DNA from: Micromonospora coriariae
Lineage (GTDB): Bacteria > Actinomycetota > Actinomycetes > Mycobacteriales > Micromonosporaceae
Reading direction: 5' to 3'
DNA: 64,000 nucleotides
Assembly: GCF_900091455.1 (NCBI RefSeq)
Contig: NZ_LT607412.1
Coordinates: forward strand, 5,642,001 to 5,706,000
Shown: in pieces, positions 1 through 6,989 of the stretch
Layout: each line of letters opens with the position of its first letter
Numbering within the stretch: the stretch's first letter is position 1
Translations under genes and position numbers: made by a program
Notes under the pieces: generated by a model
What the model was told of the DNA's origin: nothing
Seen by the model: the letters and a program-made list of their open reading frames with translations, nothing else
The model's database searches: none

Positions 1-154
1 CTTCCCGCAGACGGTGAACACGCCGACCGCACGGCAGATGGTGGCCTGGCTGAAGCGGTTCGTCGACAACGACACCCGCTACGAGCAGTTCGTCTGCCCC
101 GGCCCGAGCGGCTCGCAGATCCAGGAGTACCGCAACACCTGCCCGAGTTCCTGA
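1..154 (+). CDS. Polyester hydrolase (cutinase / PET-hydrolase-like), C-terminal fragment
   Basis: Only the last 50 codons are present, read in the frame starting at base 2 and stopping with TGA at 152-154. The peptide includes [14 protein letters not shown], then QFVCPGP, then EYRNTCPSS at the end. This is very close to the C-terminus of secreted actinobacterial cutinases of the Thermobifida TfCut2 / type I PET hydrolase family, including the two cysteines that form their C-terminal disulfide. The catalytic Ser-Asp-His residues lie outside the window. The known family role is extracellular hydrolysis of cutin, triglycerides and aromatic polyesters; activity on PET cannot be judged from this piece. 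No terminator hairpin is obvious before the next promoter. Confidence 0.8.
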   Translation, partial: FPQTVNTPTARQMVAWLKRFVDNDTRYEQFVCPGPSGSQIQEYRNTCPSS

Positions 155-223
155 TCGCGATCCCGGGGCGGTCGCCGGTGGCGGCCGCCCCGTCCGCGTG
201 CGGGCGAGGGGGCATTGAAGGTC

Positions 224-260
224 TTGACGCGGTACCCGAGAAACGTACACTGCGAGTGTA
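224..260 (+). promoter_or_regulatory. Promoter and palindromic operator of the ABC importer operon
   Basis: TTGACG (224-229) and TACACT (246-251) are spaced by 16 bp, a fair sigma-70-type promoter with a start near 258. The -10 hexamer is the left arm of a perfect inverted repeat, TACACT (246-251) and AGTGTA (255-260) with GCG between. A repressor bound there would cover the -10 box. TetR-type regulators often use such sites, but which protein binds is not shown. Confidence 0.5.
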
Positions 261-291
261 AATAACACCCGCCACAACAGAGGGATGGGTG

Positions 292-1077
292 ATGGAGCGC
301 GGTCTCGAACTGCACCACATCGGCGTACGTTTCGGTGGCCTCACCGCCCTCGACGACGTCTCGTTGCGGGTGGCACCCAACCAGGTGGTGGGTGTCATCG
401 GGCCCAACGGCGCCGGCAAGACCACGCTGTTCAACGTGATCTGCGGCTTCGTCGCGCCCGAGACGGGATCGCTCACCCTCGACGGCCGACCGCTGCGGCC
501 ACGGCCGCACCGGCTGACACGGCTCGGCATCGCCCGGACCCTGCAGGGGACCGGGCTCTTCGCCGGGCTCACCGTGCTGGAGAACGTGATGACCGGCGCC
601 TCGCACACCGCGCGCGCCGGTTTCGTGCCGGCGTTGCTCGGTCTGCCCAGCAGCGACCGCGACGAGCGGCGGCTGCGCCAGCACGCCCTGGACATCCTGG
701 ACGGCCTGGGCATCGCCGGGCACGCCGACGCCGCGCCGAACACGCTGCCCTTCGCCGTACGCCAGCGGGTCGCCCTGGCCCGTGCGCTCGCCGCCCGGCC
801 GCGGCTGCTCCTGCTCGACGAACCCGCCGGTGGCCTCGGCGCCGACGACATTACCGAGCTGGCGGAGCTGGTCCGGCAGTTGCCCCGACGGGACGCCGAT
901 CCCTGCGCGGTGCTGCTGGTCGAGCACCACATGGATCTGGTGATGGCCGTCTGCGACGAGATCGTCGTGCTGGACTTCGGCCGGGTGATCGCCGCCGGCA
1001 CGCCCGACGAGATCCGCGACGACCCGGCGGTCACCGACGCCTATCTCGGAGCCGCCGTCGACGAGGTCACCACGTGA
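292..1077 (+). CDS. Branched-chain-type ABC transporter ATPase (LivG family)
   Basis: A 261-residue nucleotide-binding subunit of a HAAT-type importer. Walker A GPNGAGKTT is at residues 37-45, Walker B LLLLDEP at about 172-178 and the H-loop in LLVEHHMD. The signature is degenerate: LPFAVRQ replaces LSGGQ, which is common in LivG-like proteins. ATG at 292 is chosen because AGAGGG lies about 7 nt upstream; an in-frame GTG at 289 is the alternative. It is the first gene of a same-strand operon with a second ATPase, two permeases and a binding protein. LivG/LivF ATPases work as a heterodimer at the inner face of the membrane. The substrate is unknown: the family also carries urea, amides, aromatics and short acids. 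Confidence 0.9.
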   Translation: MERGLELHHIGVRFGGLTALDDVSLRVAPNQVVGVIGPNGAGKTTLFNVICGFVAPETGSLTLDGRPLRPRPHRLTRLGIARTLQGTGLFAGLTVLENVMTGASHTARAGFVPALLGLPSSDRDERRLRQHALDILDGLGIAGHADAAPNTLPFAVRQRVALARALAARPRLLLLDEPAGGLGADDITELAELVRQLPRRDADPCAVLLVEHHMDLVMAVCDEIVVLDFGRVIAAGTPDEIRDDPAVTDAYLGAAVDEVTT

Positions 1078-1136
1078 GCGCGAGGAGTGAGCCGGGTTTG
1101 CGAGCCCCGCAGTCGCGAACGAAAGACGTTGCGGGG

Positions 1137-1144
<8 letters not shown>
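1074..1144 (+). repeat. 63-bp insertion-like repeat element between the two ATPase genes
   Basis: GTGAGCGC occurs at 1074-1081, overlapping the upstream stop as GTGA, and again at 1137-1144, exactly 63 bp later. Between them lies a segment with an imperfect hairpin, arms GTTTGCGA (1096-1103) and TCGCGAAC (1113-1120), 7 of 8 pairs, loop of 9. The segment resembles a short interspersed sequence I associate with Micromonosporaceae genomes, but I cannot search for copies. The duplicated 8-mer could be a target-site duplication. The insert keeps the reading frame (21 codons). Confidence 0.45.
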
Positions 1145-1859
<715 letters not shown>

Positions 1860-1889
1860 CCACCACCTCGTCCCCAGGAGGGAGGACTG

Positions 1890-2768
1890 TTGGACCGCTT
1901 CGTCTTCCTCACCGTCGACGGCCTGTCCCGGGGCGCGGTGTACGCCGCGTTCGCACTGGCCCTGGTGCTCATCTGGCGGGCGGCGCGGGTCGTCAACTTC
2001 GCCCAGGGGGCGATGGCCGTCGCCGCCGCGTACGTGGCCTACACGGTGTCCGCGCAGACCGGGTCGTACTGGCTGGGCTTCGTCGTCGCGATCGTCGCCG
2101 GGCTGCTGCTCGGCGCGCTGGTCGACCGCGTCGTGATGCGCTTCGTCGACCACACGTCGCCGCTCAACCCGGTGATCGTCGCGCTCGGGCTGGTGCTGCT
2201 GATCCAGGCCGTCCTGGGCATGGTGTACGGCAGCGAGTTCCGGCCCGCCGAGGCGCCGTTCAGCCGGTCCGCGCTCAGCGTGGGCGGGGTCGCCGTGCTC
2301 TCGCCGTACGACCTGTTCGTCTTCGCGACGATCGGGGTGGTGGTCTGCGGGCTGGCCTGGATGTTCGCCCGGACCCCGGTCGGGCTGCGGATGCGCGCGG
2401 CGGCCTTCGCTCCCGAGGTCTCCCGCCTGCTCGGGGTCAACGTCGGCGGCATGCTGACCCTCGGCTGGGCGCTGGCCTCGGGGGTGGGCGCGCTGGCCGC
2501 CATGCTGGTCATTCCCACCGAGCTCGGGCTGCACCCGCACGCGATGGACCTGGTCTTCGTCTCGGCGTTCACCGCGGCGGTGGTCGGCGGCCTGGACAGT
2601 CCACCAGGGGCGGTCGTCGGCGGCCTCGTTGTGGGGCTGCTGCTCTCCTACGTCAGCGGCTATGCCGGCAGCGACCTCACCCCGATGGCGGTGCTGGTCC
2701 TGCTGCTGGCGGTGCTGCTGGTCCGGCCCGGTGGGCTGTTCGCCCCGGTAGCGGCGAGGCGGGTGTGA
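1890..2768 (+). CDS. Branched-chain-type ABC transporter permease (LivH family)
   Basis: A 292-residue, very hydrophobic membrane protein with about eight predicted helices. The N-terminus (GLSRGAVYAAFALALVLIWRAARVVNFAQG) carries the NFAQG segment characteristic of LivH permeases, and the central region MRAAAFAPEVSRLLGVNV matches the cytoplasmic loop that contacts the ATPases. It starts at TTG 1890 behind an excellent ribosome-binding site, AGGAGGGAGG, ending a few bases upstream. It ends in a GTGA overlap with the next permease, so the two are translationally coupled and probably form the heterodimeric channel. Confidence 0.9.
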   Translation: MDRFVFLTVDGLSRGAVYAAFALALVLIWRAARVVNFAQGAMAVAAAYVAYTVSAQTGSYWLGFVVAIVAGLLLGALVDRVVMRFVDHTSPLNPVIVALGLVLLIQAVLGMVYGSEFRPAEAPFSRSALSVGGVAVLSPYDLFVFATIGVVVCGLAWMFARTPVGLRMRAAAFAPEVSRLLGVNVGGMLTLGWALASGVGALAAMLVIPTELGLHPHAMDLVFVSAFTAAVVGGLDSPPGAVVGGLVVGLLLSYVSGYAGSDLTPMAVLVLLLAVLLVRPGGLFAPVAARRV

Positions 2769-3877
2769 GCGCCACCCGGGCGGCCCTGCCGCGCAAGCAG
2801 GCGCTAACCGACGCCGGTGAGCGTCCGGTCGACCGGCGACGCGGCTCCACTCTGCTGCGCCACCTCGCCTTCACACTCGCCGCCGGGCTGTTGCTGGTCG
2901 GGGTCAGCTACGCCGTCGAGCCGTTCCGCAACTTCCAGCTCGCCACCGTGGCGGCCTACCTCTGCGCCACCGCCGGGCTGACCCTCCTCACCGGGCTCAA
3001 CGGCCAGCTCTCACTCGGGCACGGCGCGTTGATGGCGACCGGCGCGTACACCGTGGCCTTCTGCCAGAACGCGTTCGCCGACCGGGGGATGACCGGTGGT
3101 TGGCTGCTGCCGCTCTCGCTCGGCGCGGCGATCCTCAGCACGGTCGCGGTCGGCGCGGTGGTCGGCGTCGCCGCGGCCCGGCTGCGCGGCCCCTACCTGG
3201 CCGGGGTCACCCTCGCCGTGGCCGTCGTCGTGCCGGCGCTCGCCGTCACCTTCGACGGCGTCTTCAACGGTGAGCAGGGGCTGTCGGTGCCGGTGGAGCC
3301 ACCGCCGCTGGCGCTCGGCCCCTACTTCCCCTACGAGCGGTGGCAGCTCTGGCTCGCCGGCGCGGCCACCCTGCTCGCCCTGCTGCTGCTGGCCAACCTG
3401 ATCCGCAGCCGTTTCGGGCGTACCTTCCGCGCGGTCCGCGACGACGAGGTGGCCGCCCGCCTCGCCGGCATCCACGTGGCCCGTACCCAGGTCCTCGCGT
3501 TCGTGGTCAGCGCCGCCACCGCCGGTCTCGGCGGTGCGCTGCTCGCGGTGCTGGCGCAGAGCGTCTCGCCGGGTGCGTTCTCGCTGACCCTGTCGCTGTT
3601 CCTGCTGATGGCTGTGGTGATCGGCGGTCTGGGACGCCTCGCCGGCGCCCTGTGGGGTGCCGTTCTGCTGGTCGCCCTGCCCGATCTCACCCACTCCGTG
3701 ACCGAACTGCTCACCCTCTCGCCGGCGGTGGCGCAGCGGCTGGAGGGCAACCTCCCGCTGGCGATCTTCGGAGTGACCCTGATCGTCGTCATGATCGCCG
3801 CACCCGGCGGCGTGCAGGGTCTGCTGTCGCGTCTCGGCCGGGCGCTGCTGGCCCGGTGGCCGGCCCGGCGTTCCTGA
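2765..3877 (+). CDS. Branched-chain-type ABC transporter permease (LivM family)
   Basis: A 370-residue membrane protein. It has a short basic N-terminus, then about ten hydrophobic segments, with GLNGQLSLGHGALMATGAY (the LivM counterpart of the LivH NFAQG motif) and RAVRDDEVAARLAGI, the ATPase-contacting loop. GTG 2765 overlaps the LivH-like stop (GTGA). LivH and LivM form the transmembrane channel of HAAT importers. The substrate cannot be read from the permeases. Confidence 0.9.
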   Translation: MSATRAALPRKQALTDAGERPVDRRRGSTLLRHLAFTLAAGLLLVGVSYAVEPFRNFQLATVAAYLCATAGLTLLTGLNGQLSLGHGALMATGAYTVAFCQNAFADRGMTGGWLLPLSLGAAILSTVAVGAVVGVAAARLRGPYLAGVTLAVAVVVPALAVTFDGVFNGEQGLSVPVEPPPLALGPYFPYERWQLWLAGAATLLALLLLANLIRSRFGRTFRAVRDDEVAARLAGIHVARTQVLAFVVSAATAGLGGALLAVLAQSVSPGAFSLTLSLFLLMAVVIGGLGRLAGALWGAVLLVALPDLTHSVTELLTLSPAVAQRLEGNLPLAIFGVTLIVVMIAAPGGVQGLLSRLGRALLARWPARRS

Positions 3878-3961
3878 GCTGTCCCTGTCCGGCCTCGGCC
3901 GGGCGCCCCACCACCACAGAAGTTCGATTGAGAACCGGACCGAGAAAGGTCGGTGTTTCCC

Positions 3962-5248
3962 ATGCACCGTACGGCACGACGCGGTCTCGCGATCGCCAGC
4001 ACCATCGCCCTGCTGATCACCACCGTCGGTTGCAGCGGCGACGACGGTTCCGGCCCCGGCGGGGGATCGGTGCCGGGCGTCACCGACACCGAGATCGTCG
4101 TTGGCACCCACATGCCGCTCACCGGACCGGCCTCGGCCGGCTACTCCAAGATCGCCCCGGCGACGAAGGCGTACTTCGACTACGTCAACGCCAACGGCGG
4201 CGTGCACGGCCGGAAGATCACCTACAAGATCATGGACGACGGCTACAACCCGGCGAACACGCAGCAGGTGGTTCGTCAGCTCGTCCTGCAGGACAAGGTC
4301 TTCGCGATCCTCAACGGCCTCGGTACGCCGACGCACACCGGTGTGCTCGACTTCCTCAAGAGCAACCGGGTGCCCGACCTCTTCGTCGCCTCCGGCAGCC
4401 GCAGCTGGGACCAGCCGGACAAGTATCCCGGCACGTTCGGCTTCAACCCGGACTACACGGTCGAGGGCAAGATCCTGGCCACCTACGCGAAGACGAACCT
4501 GGCCGGCAAGAAGGTCTGCTTCCTCGGCCAGGACGACGACTTCGGCCGGGACAGCCTGGCCGGCGTGGAGAAGGTGCTCGGCGCCGCGGCCGTGGCGGTC
4601 AAGCAGACCTACGTCACCAGCAACACCAACGTGGCGCCGCAGATCGGCGCGTTCAAGGCGGCTGCTTGCCAGGTCGTCGTGCTCGCCACGGTGCCCGGCT
4701 TCACCGCGCTGTCCATCGGCACCGCCGCGCGGCTGGGCTTCAAGCCGCAATGGCTGGTCTCCAACGTGGGCGCTGACCACCCGACCCTGGCCAAGCAGCT
4801 CGGCGCCGCCGCTCCGCTGCTGGAGGGCATGGTCGGCACGAACTACCTGCCGATGCAGAACGACACCGCGAACCCGTGGATCCAGCTCTTCACCAGGATC
4901 AACAAGGAGCACAACGGGGACGCGCCGTTCGACGGCAACACCGTCTACGGCATGTCGGTCGGCTACCTCTTCGTGCAGGTGCTGCTCGCCGCCGGCAAGG
5001 ACCTCACCCGGGAGAAGGTGCTGGAGGCCGTGCAGAAGGGTGGCTTCCAGGGCCCCGGGCTGGTGCCGCTGCGCTTCTCCGCCAAGGACCACTCCGGGTA
5101 CGGCGGTCAGCGGCTGAGCCGGGTGAGCGGGGGAGTGCAGACCTACTTCGGGCCGGCGTACGAGACGGACGAGGCCGACGGGCCGGTCAACGAGTACTCC
5201 GCGGACCCGGTGGCGCCGCCGGCGAACGGGGTGCCGACCGTCTCCTGA
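3962..5248 (+). CDS. ABC transporter substrate-binding lipoprotein (Peripla_BP_6, LivK-like)
   Basis: A 428-residue extracellular binding protein. The N-terminus MHRTARRGLAIASTIALLI is a signal peptide ending in a lipobox-like TTVGC, so the protein is probably lipid-anchored after Cys cleavage, although the -3 residue is Thr rather than Leu. The mature part starts with EIVVGTHMPLTGPAS and continues through GGVHGRKITYKIMDDGYNP, both typical of type I LivK-like folds. ATG 3962 was chosen over GTG 3953 because only it starts directly at the signal peptide. It lies 84 bp after the permease and is followed by a strong terminator, so it is the last gene of the importer operon. The ligand is unknown. 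Confidence 0.9.
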   Translation: MHRTARRGLAIASTIALLITTVGCSGDDGSGPGGGSVPGVTDTEIVVGTHMPLTGPASAGYSKIAPATKAYFDYVNANGGVHGRKITYKIMDDGYNPANTQQVVRQLVLQDKVFAILNGLGTPTHTGVLDFLKSNRVPDLFVASGSRSWDQPDKYPGTFGFNPDYTVEGKILATYAKTNLAGKKVCFLGQDDDFGRDSLAGVEKVLGAAAVAVKQTYVTSNTNVAPQIGAFKAAACQVVVLATVPGFTALSIGTAARLGFKPQWLVSNVGADHPTLAKQLGAAAPLLEGMVGTNYLPMQNDTANPWIQLFTRINKEHNGDAPFDGNTVYGMSVGYLFVQVLLAAGKDLTREKVLEAVQKGGFQGPGLVPLRFSAKDHSGYGGQRLSRVSGGVQTYFGPAYETDEADGPVNEYSADPVAPPANGVPTVS

Positions 5249-5268
5249 CGACCGGCACGCCCGGCAGT

Positions 5269-5315
5269 CGACCGGGTGTGGTCGTACGGCACACCGCCGT
5301 GACCACACCCGGTCG
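5269..5315 (+). terminator. Strong hairpin terminator of the importer operon
   Basis: Perfect 15-bp inverted repeat: CGACCGGGTGTGGTC (5269-5283) and GACCACACCCGGTCG (5301-5315). The 17-nt interior forms a further stem of ACGGC with GCCGT. It begins 20 bp after the binding-protein stop. There is no long T run, as usual in high-GC actinobacteria. Confidence 0.75.
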
Positions 5316-5410
5316 TACGGCTGCCCGGACGCCGTGACCGCCCCTGATCGGCCGCCGGCCAGCGGGGGGCGGGTGCGGGCTGCCCGAGAGCCGACGCTGC
5401 TGTCCCGACG

Positions 5411-5459
5411 TTGACCGACACCGATCGCTGCTCCTACTATCTGCACCGTGAATGCAGAT
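5411..5459 (+). promoter_or_regulatory. Leaderless promoter with operator across the SDR start codon
   Basis: TTGACC (5411-5416) and TACTAT (5435-5440) are separated by 18 bp, which places transcription start at or next to the GTG at 5448. There is no Shine-Dalgarno sequence, so the mRNA is probably leaderless. A perfect inverted repeat, ATCTGCA (5439-5445) and TGCAGAT (5453-5459) with a 7-bp spacer, spans the end of the -10 box and the start codon. This looks like a repressor site. Confidence 0.6.
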
Positions 5460-6215
5460 TCAGGTCGGCTCGTCGGTCAGGTCGCCATCGTCACCGGTGC
5501 GAGTCGGGGGATCGGCCTGGCCATCGCCCAGCGGCTGGTGGCCGAGGGCGCGCGCGTGGGTCTGACCGCCCGACGTCCGGAGGCGCTCGCCGACGCGGTC
5601 GCCACCCTCGGCGGGCCGGCGTACGCCGTGGCCGTTCCCGGTCGGGCCGACGACGCCGCGCACCGGGCCGCCGCGGTACGAGAGGTCACCGCGGCGTTCG
5701 GGCCGTTGGACCTCCTGGTCAACAACACCGGCATCAACCCGGTGCACGGCCCGCTGGTCGGGCTGGACCTGGCGGCGGCGCGCAAGATCCTCGACGTCAA
5801 CCTGGTCGCCGCCCTCGGCTGGGTGCAGGAGGTGTGCGCCGCCGGCATGGCCGACCGGGGTGGCTGCGTGGTCAACGTCTCGTCGATCGCCGGCATCGGT
5901 CCGTCGCCCGGCATCGCCTTCTACGGGGTGAGCAAGGCGGCGCTCAACCACCTCACCGCCGGCCTCGCCGCGGAGCTGGGACCGACCGTCCGGGTCAACG
6001 CCGTCGCGCCCGGGGTGGTGAAGACCCGCTTCGCCGCCGCGCTGTACGAGGGCCGGGAGGAGGAGGTCGCCGCCCGCTACCCGCTCGGGCGGCTCGGGCT
6101 GCCGCAGGACGTCGCCGGCGCGGTCGCCTTCCTGGCCTCCGCCGACGCCGCCTGGATCACCGGGCAGACGATCGTCTGCGACGGCGGAGTCACGCTGACC
6201 GGCCGCGCCGGATGA
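5448..6215 (+). CDS. SDR family NAD(P)-dependent oxidoreductase
   Basis: A 255-residue classical short-chain dehydrogenase/reductase. The cofactor motif TGASRGIG is at residues 16-23, NNTG (a variant of NNAG) is mid-protein, the catalytic Ser is in NVSSIAG and the catalytic pair is in YGVSK. The C-terminal ITGQTIVCDGG is typical of the 3-oxoacyl-[acyl carrier protein] reductase-like (FabG-like) group. The substrate is unknown. The TGASRGIG form and absence of an acidic residue at the end of strand 2 lean towards NADPH, weakly. It reads from its own promoter and is followed 61 bp later by a TetR gene. Together with the acyl-CoA dehydrogenase downstream this could be acyl-chain or ketone metabolism. 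Confidence 0.9.
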   Translation: MNADSGRLVGQVAIVTGASRGIGLAIAQRLVAEGARVGLTARRPEALADAVATLGGPAYAVAVPGRADDAAHRAAAVREVTAAFGPLDLLVNNTGINPVHGPLVGLDLAAARKILDVNLVAALGWVQEVCAAGMADRGGCVVNVSSIAGIGPSPGIAFYGVSKAALNHLTAGLAAELGPTVRVNAVAPGVVKTRFAAALYEGREEEVAARYPLGRLGLPQDVAGAVAFLASADAAWITGQTIVCDGGVTLTGRAG

Positions 6216-6276
6216 CGGCGTCCCGGGTCCCGATGATCACCGCCTGTCTAGACTCGGCGGTGCGTCGGGGGACGTC

Positions 6277-6912
6277 ATGGCGATGAAGGGGCGGGGGCGG
6301 ATGGGCGGGGTCGAGGTCGCGGGCCGGGTCGACGGACGGACCGCCCGGGCCGAGCGCACCCGTGTGGCCATCGTCGAGGCGCACCTGGCGCTCATCTCCG
6401 AGGGGGACCTCCGACCGACCGGGGAGCGCATCGCCGAGCGGGCCGGCATCTCGCTGCGGACCCTCTGGACGAACTTCAAGGACATGGAGACGCTCTTCGA
6501 GGCGAGCGGCGCGGAGGTGCTCCGCCAGCAGGACGCCGCGTACCGGCCGATCTCACCCGGGCTGCCGCTGGCGAAGCGGATCGACGCGTACTGCCGGCAA
6601 CGGGCCCGACTGCTCCAGCTCATCGCGCCGTCGGCGCGGGCCGCGCAGATGCGCGAGGCGGTCTCCGACCAGTTGCACCGCAACCGCCTCAAGCACATCG
6701 ACCGGGTCCGGGACGAGGTCGAGCAGCTCTTCGCCGCCGAGCTGGCGCAGGCCGGGCGGGGCCGGGAGCAGCTGCTGAACGCGCTGGTGGCGGCGAGCAT
6801 GTGGCCGGCCTGGTCGATGCTGCGCGACGGCCTGGGGTTGGGCGTGGACCGGGCCCGTGGGGTAATGGCCCGCACGGTGGGCGCACTGCTGGCCGAGGTG
6901 ACGGCCGGCTGA
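6277..6912 (+). CDS. TetR family transcriptional regulator
   Basis: A 211-residue one-domain DNA-binding protein. After an N-terminal extension of about 25 residues rich in Gly and Arg comes ARAERTRVAIVEAHLALISEG and the helix-turn-helix GERIAERAGISLRTLWTNF. The rest is an alpha-helical ligand-binding domain. ATG 6277 is assumed; an in-frame ATG eight codons later would trim the extension. It sits between the SDR and LAL genes, whose start sites share a TGCA, 7 bp, TGCA palindrome, so it is a candidate regulator of both. That link is inference from position only. Confidence 0.85.
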   Translation: MAMKGRGRMGGVEVAGRVDGRTARAERTRVAIVEAHLALISEGDLRPTGERIAERAGISLRTLWTNFKDMETLFEASGAEVLRQQDAAYRPISPGLPLAKRIDAYCRQRARLLQLIAPSARAAQMREAVSDQLHRNRLKHIDRVRDEVEQLFAAELAQAGRGREQLLNALVAASMWPAWSMLRDGLGLGVDRARGVMARTVGALLAEVTAG

Positions 6913-6941
6913 CGCCGGCCCCGCACGGTACCGCCCGCCTC

Positions 6942-6989
6942 TTTCCATCCGGTTACCAATAGGTGACACTGAATGCATGGTTACTGCAT
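6942..6989 (+). promoter_or_regulatory. Putative leaderless promoter and palindrome at the LAL start
   Basis: TTTCCA (6942-6947) and GACACT (6965-6970), 17 bp apart, place the transcription start at the ATG 6977. No ribosome-binding site is visible. An inverted repeat ATGCA (6973-6977) and TGCAT (6985-6989) with a 7-bp spacer crosses the start codon. It shares the TGCA, 7 bp, TGCA core with the SDR start-site palindrome. The -35 is weak. Confidence 0.4.

Noticed and set aside
79..930. 283-codon minus-strand open frame at the start of the window
   Set aside because: Opposite to the cutinase end and the LivG-like gene; Gln/Gly/Arg-rich shadow.
3011..5446. Long minus-strand open frame opposite the LivM and binding-protein genes
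   Set aside because: Composition is Arg/Gly/His-rich with no domain; it is the antisense shadow of genes with high third-position GC.
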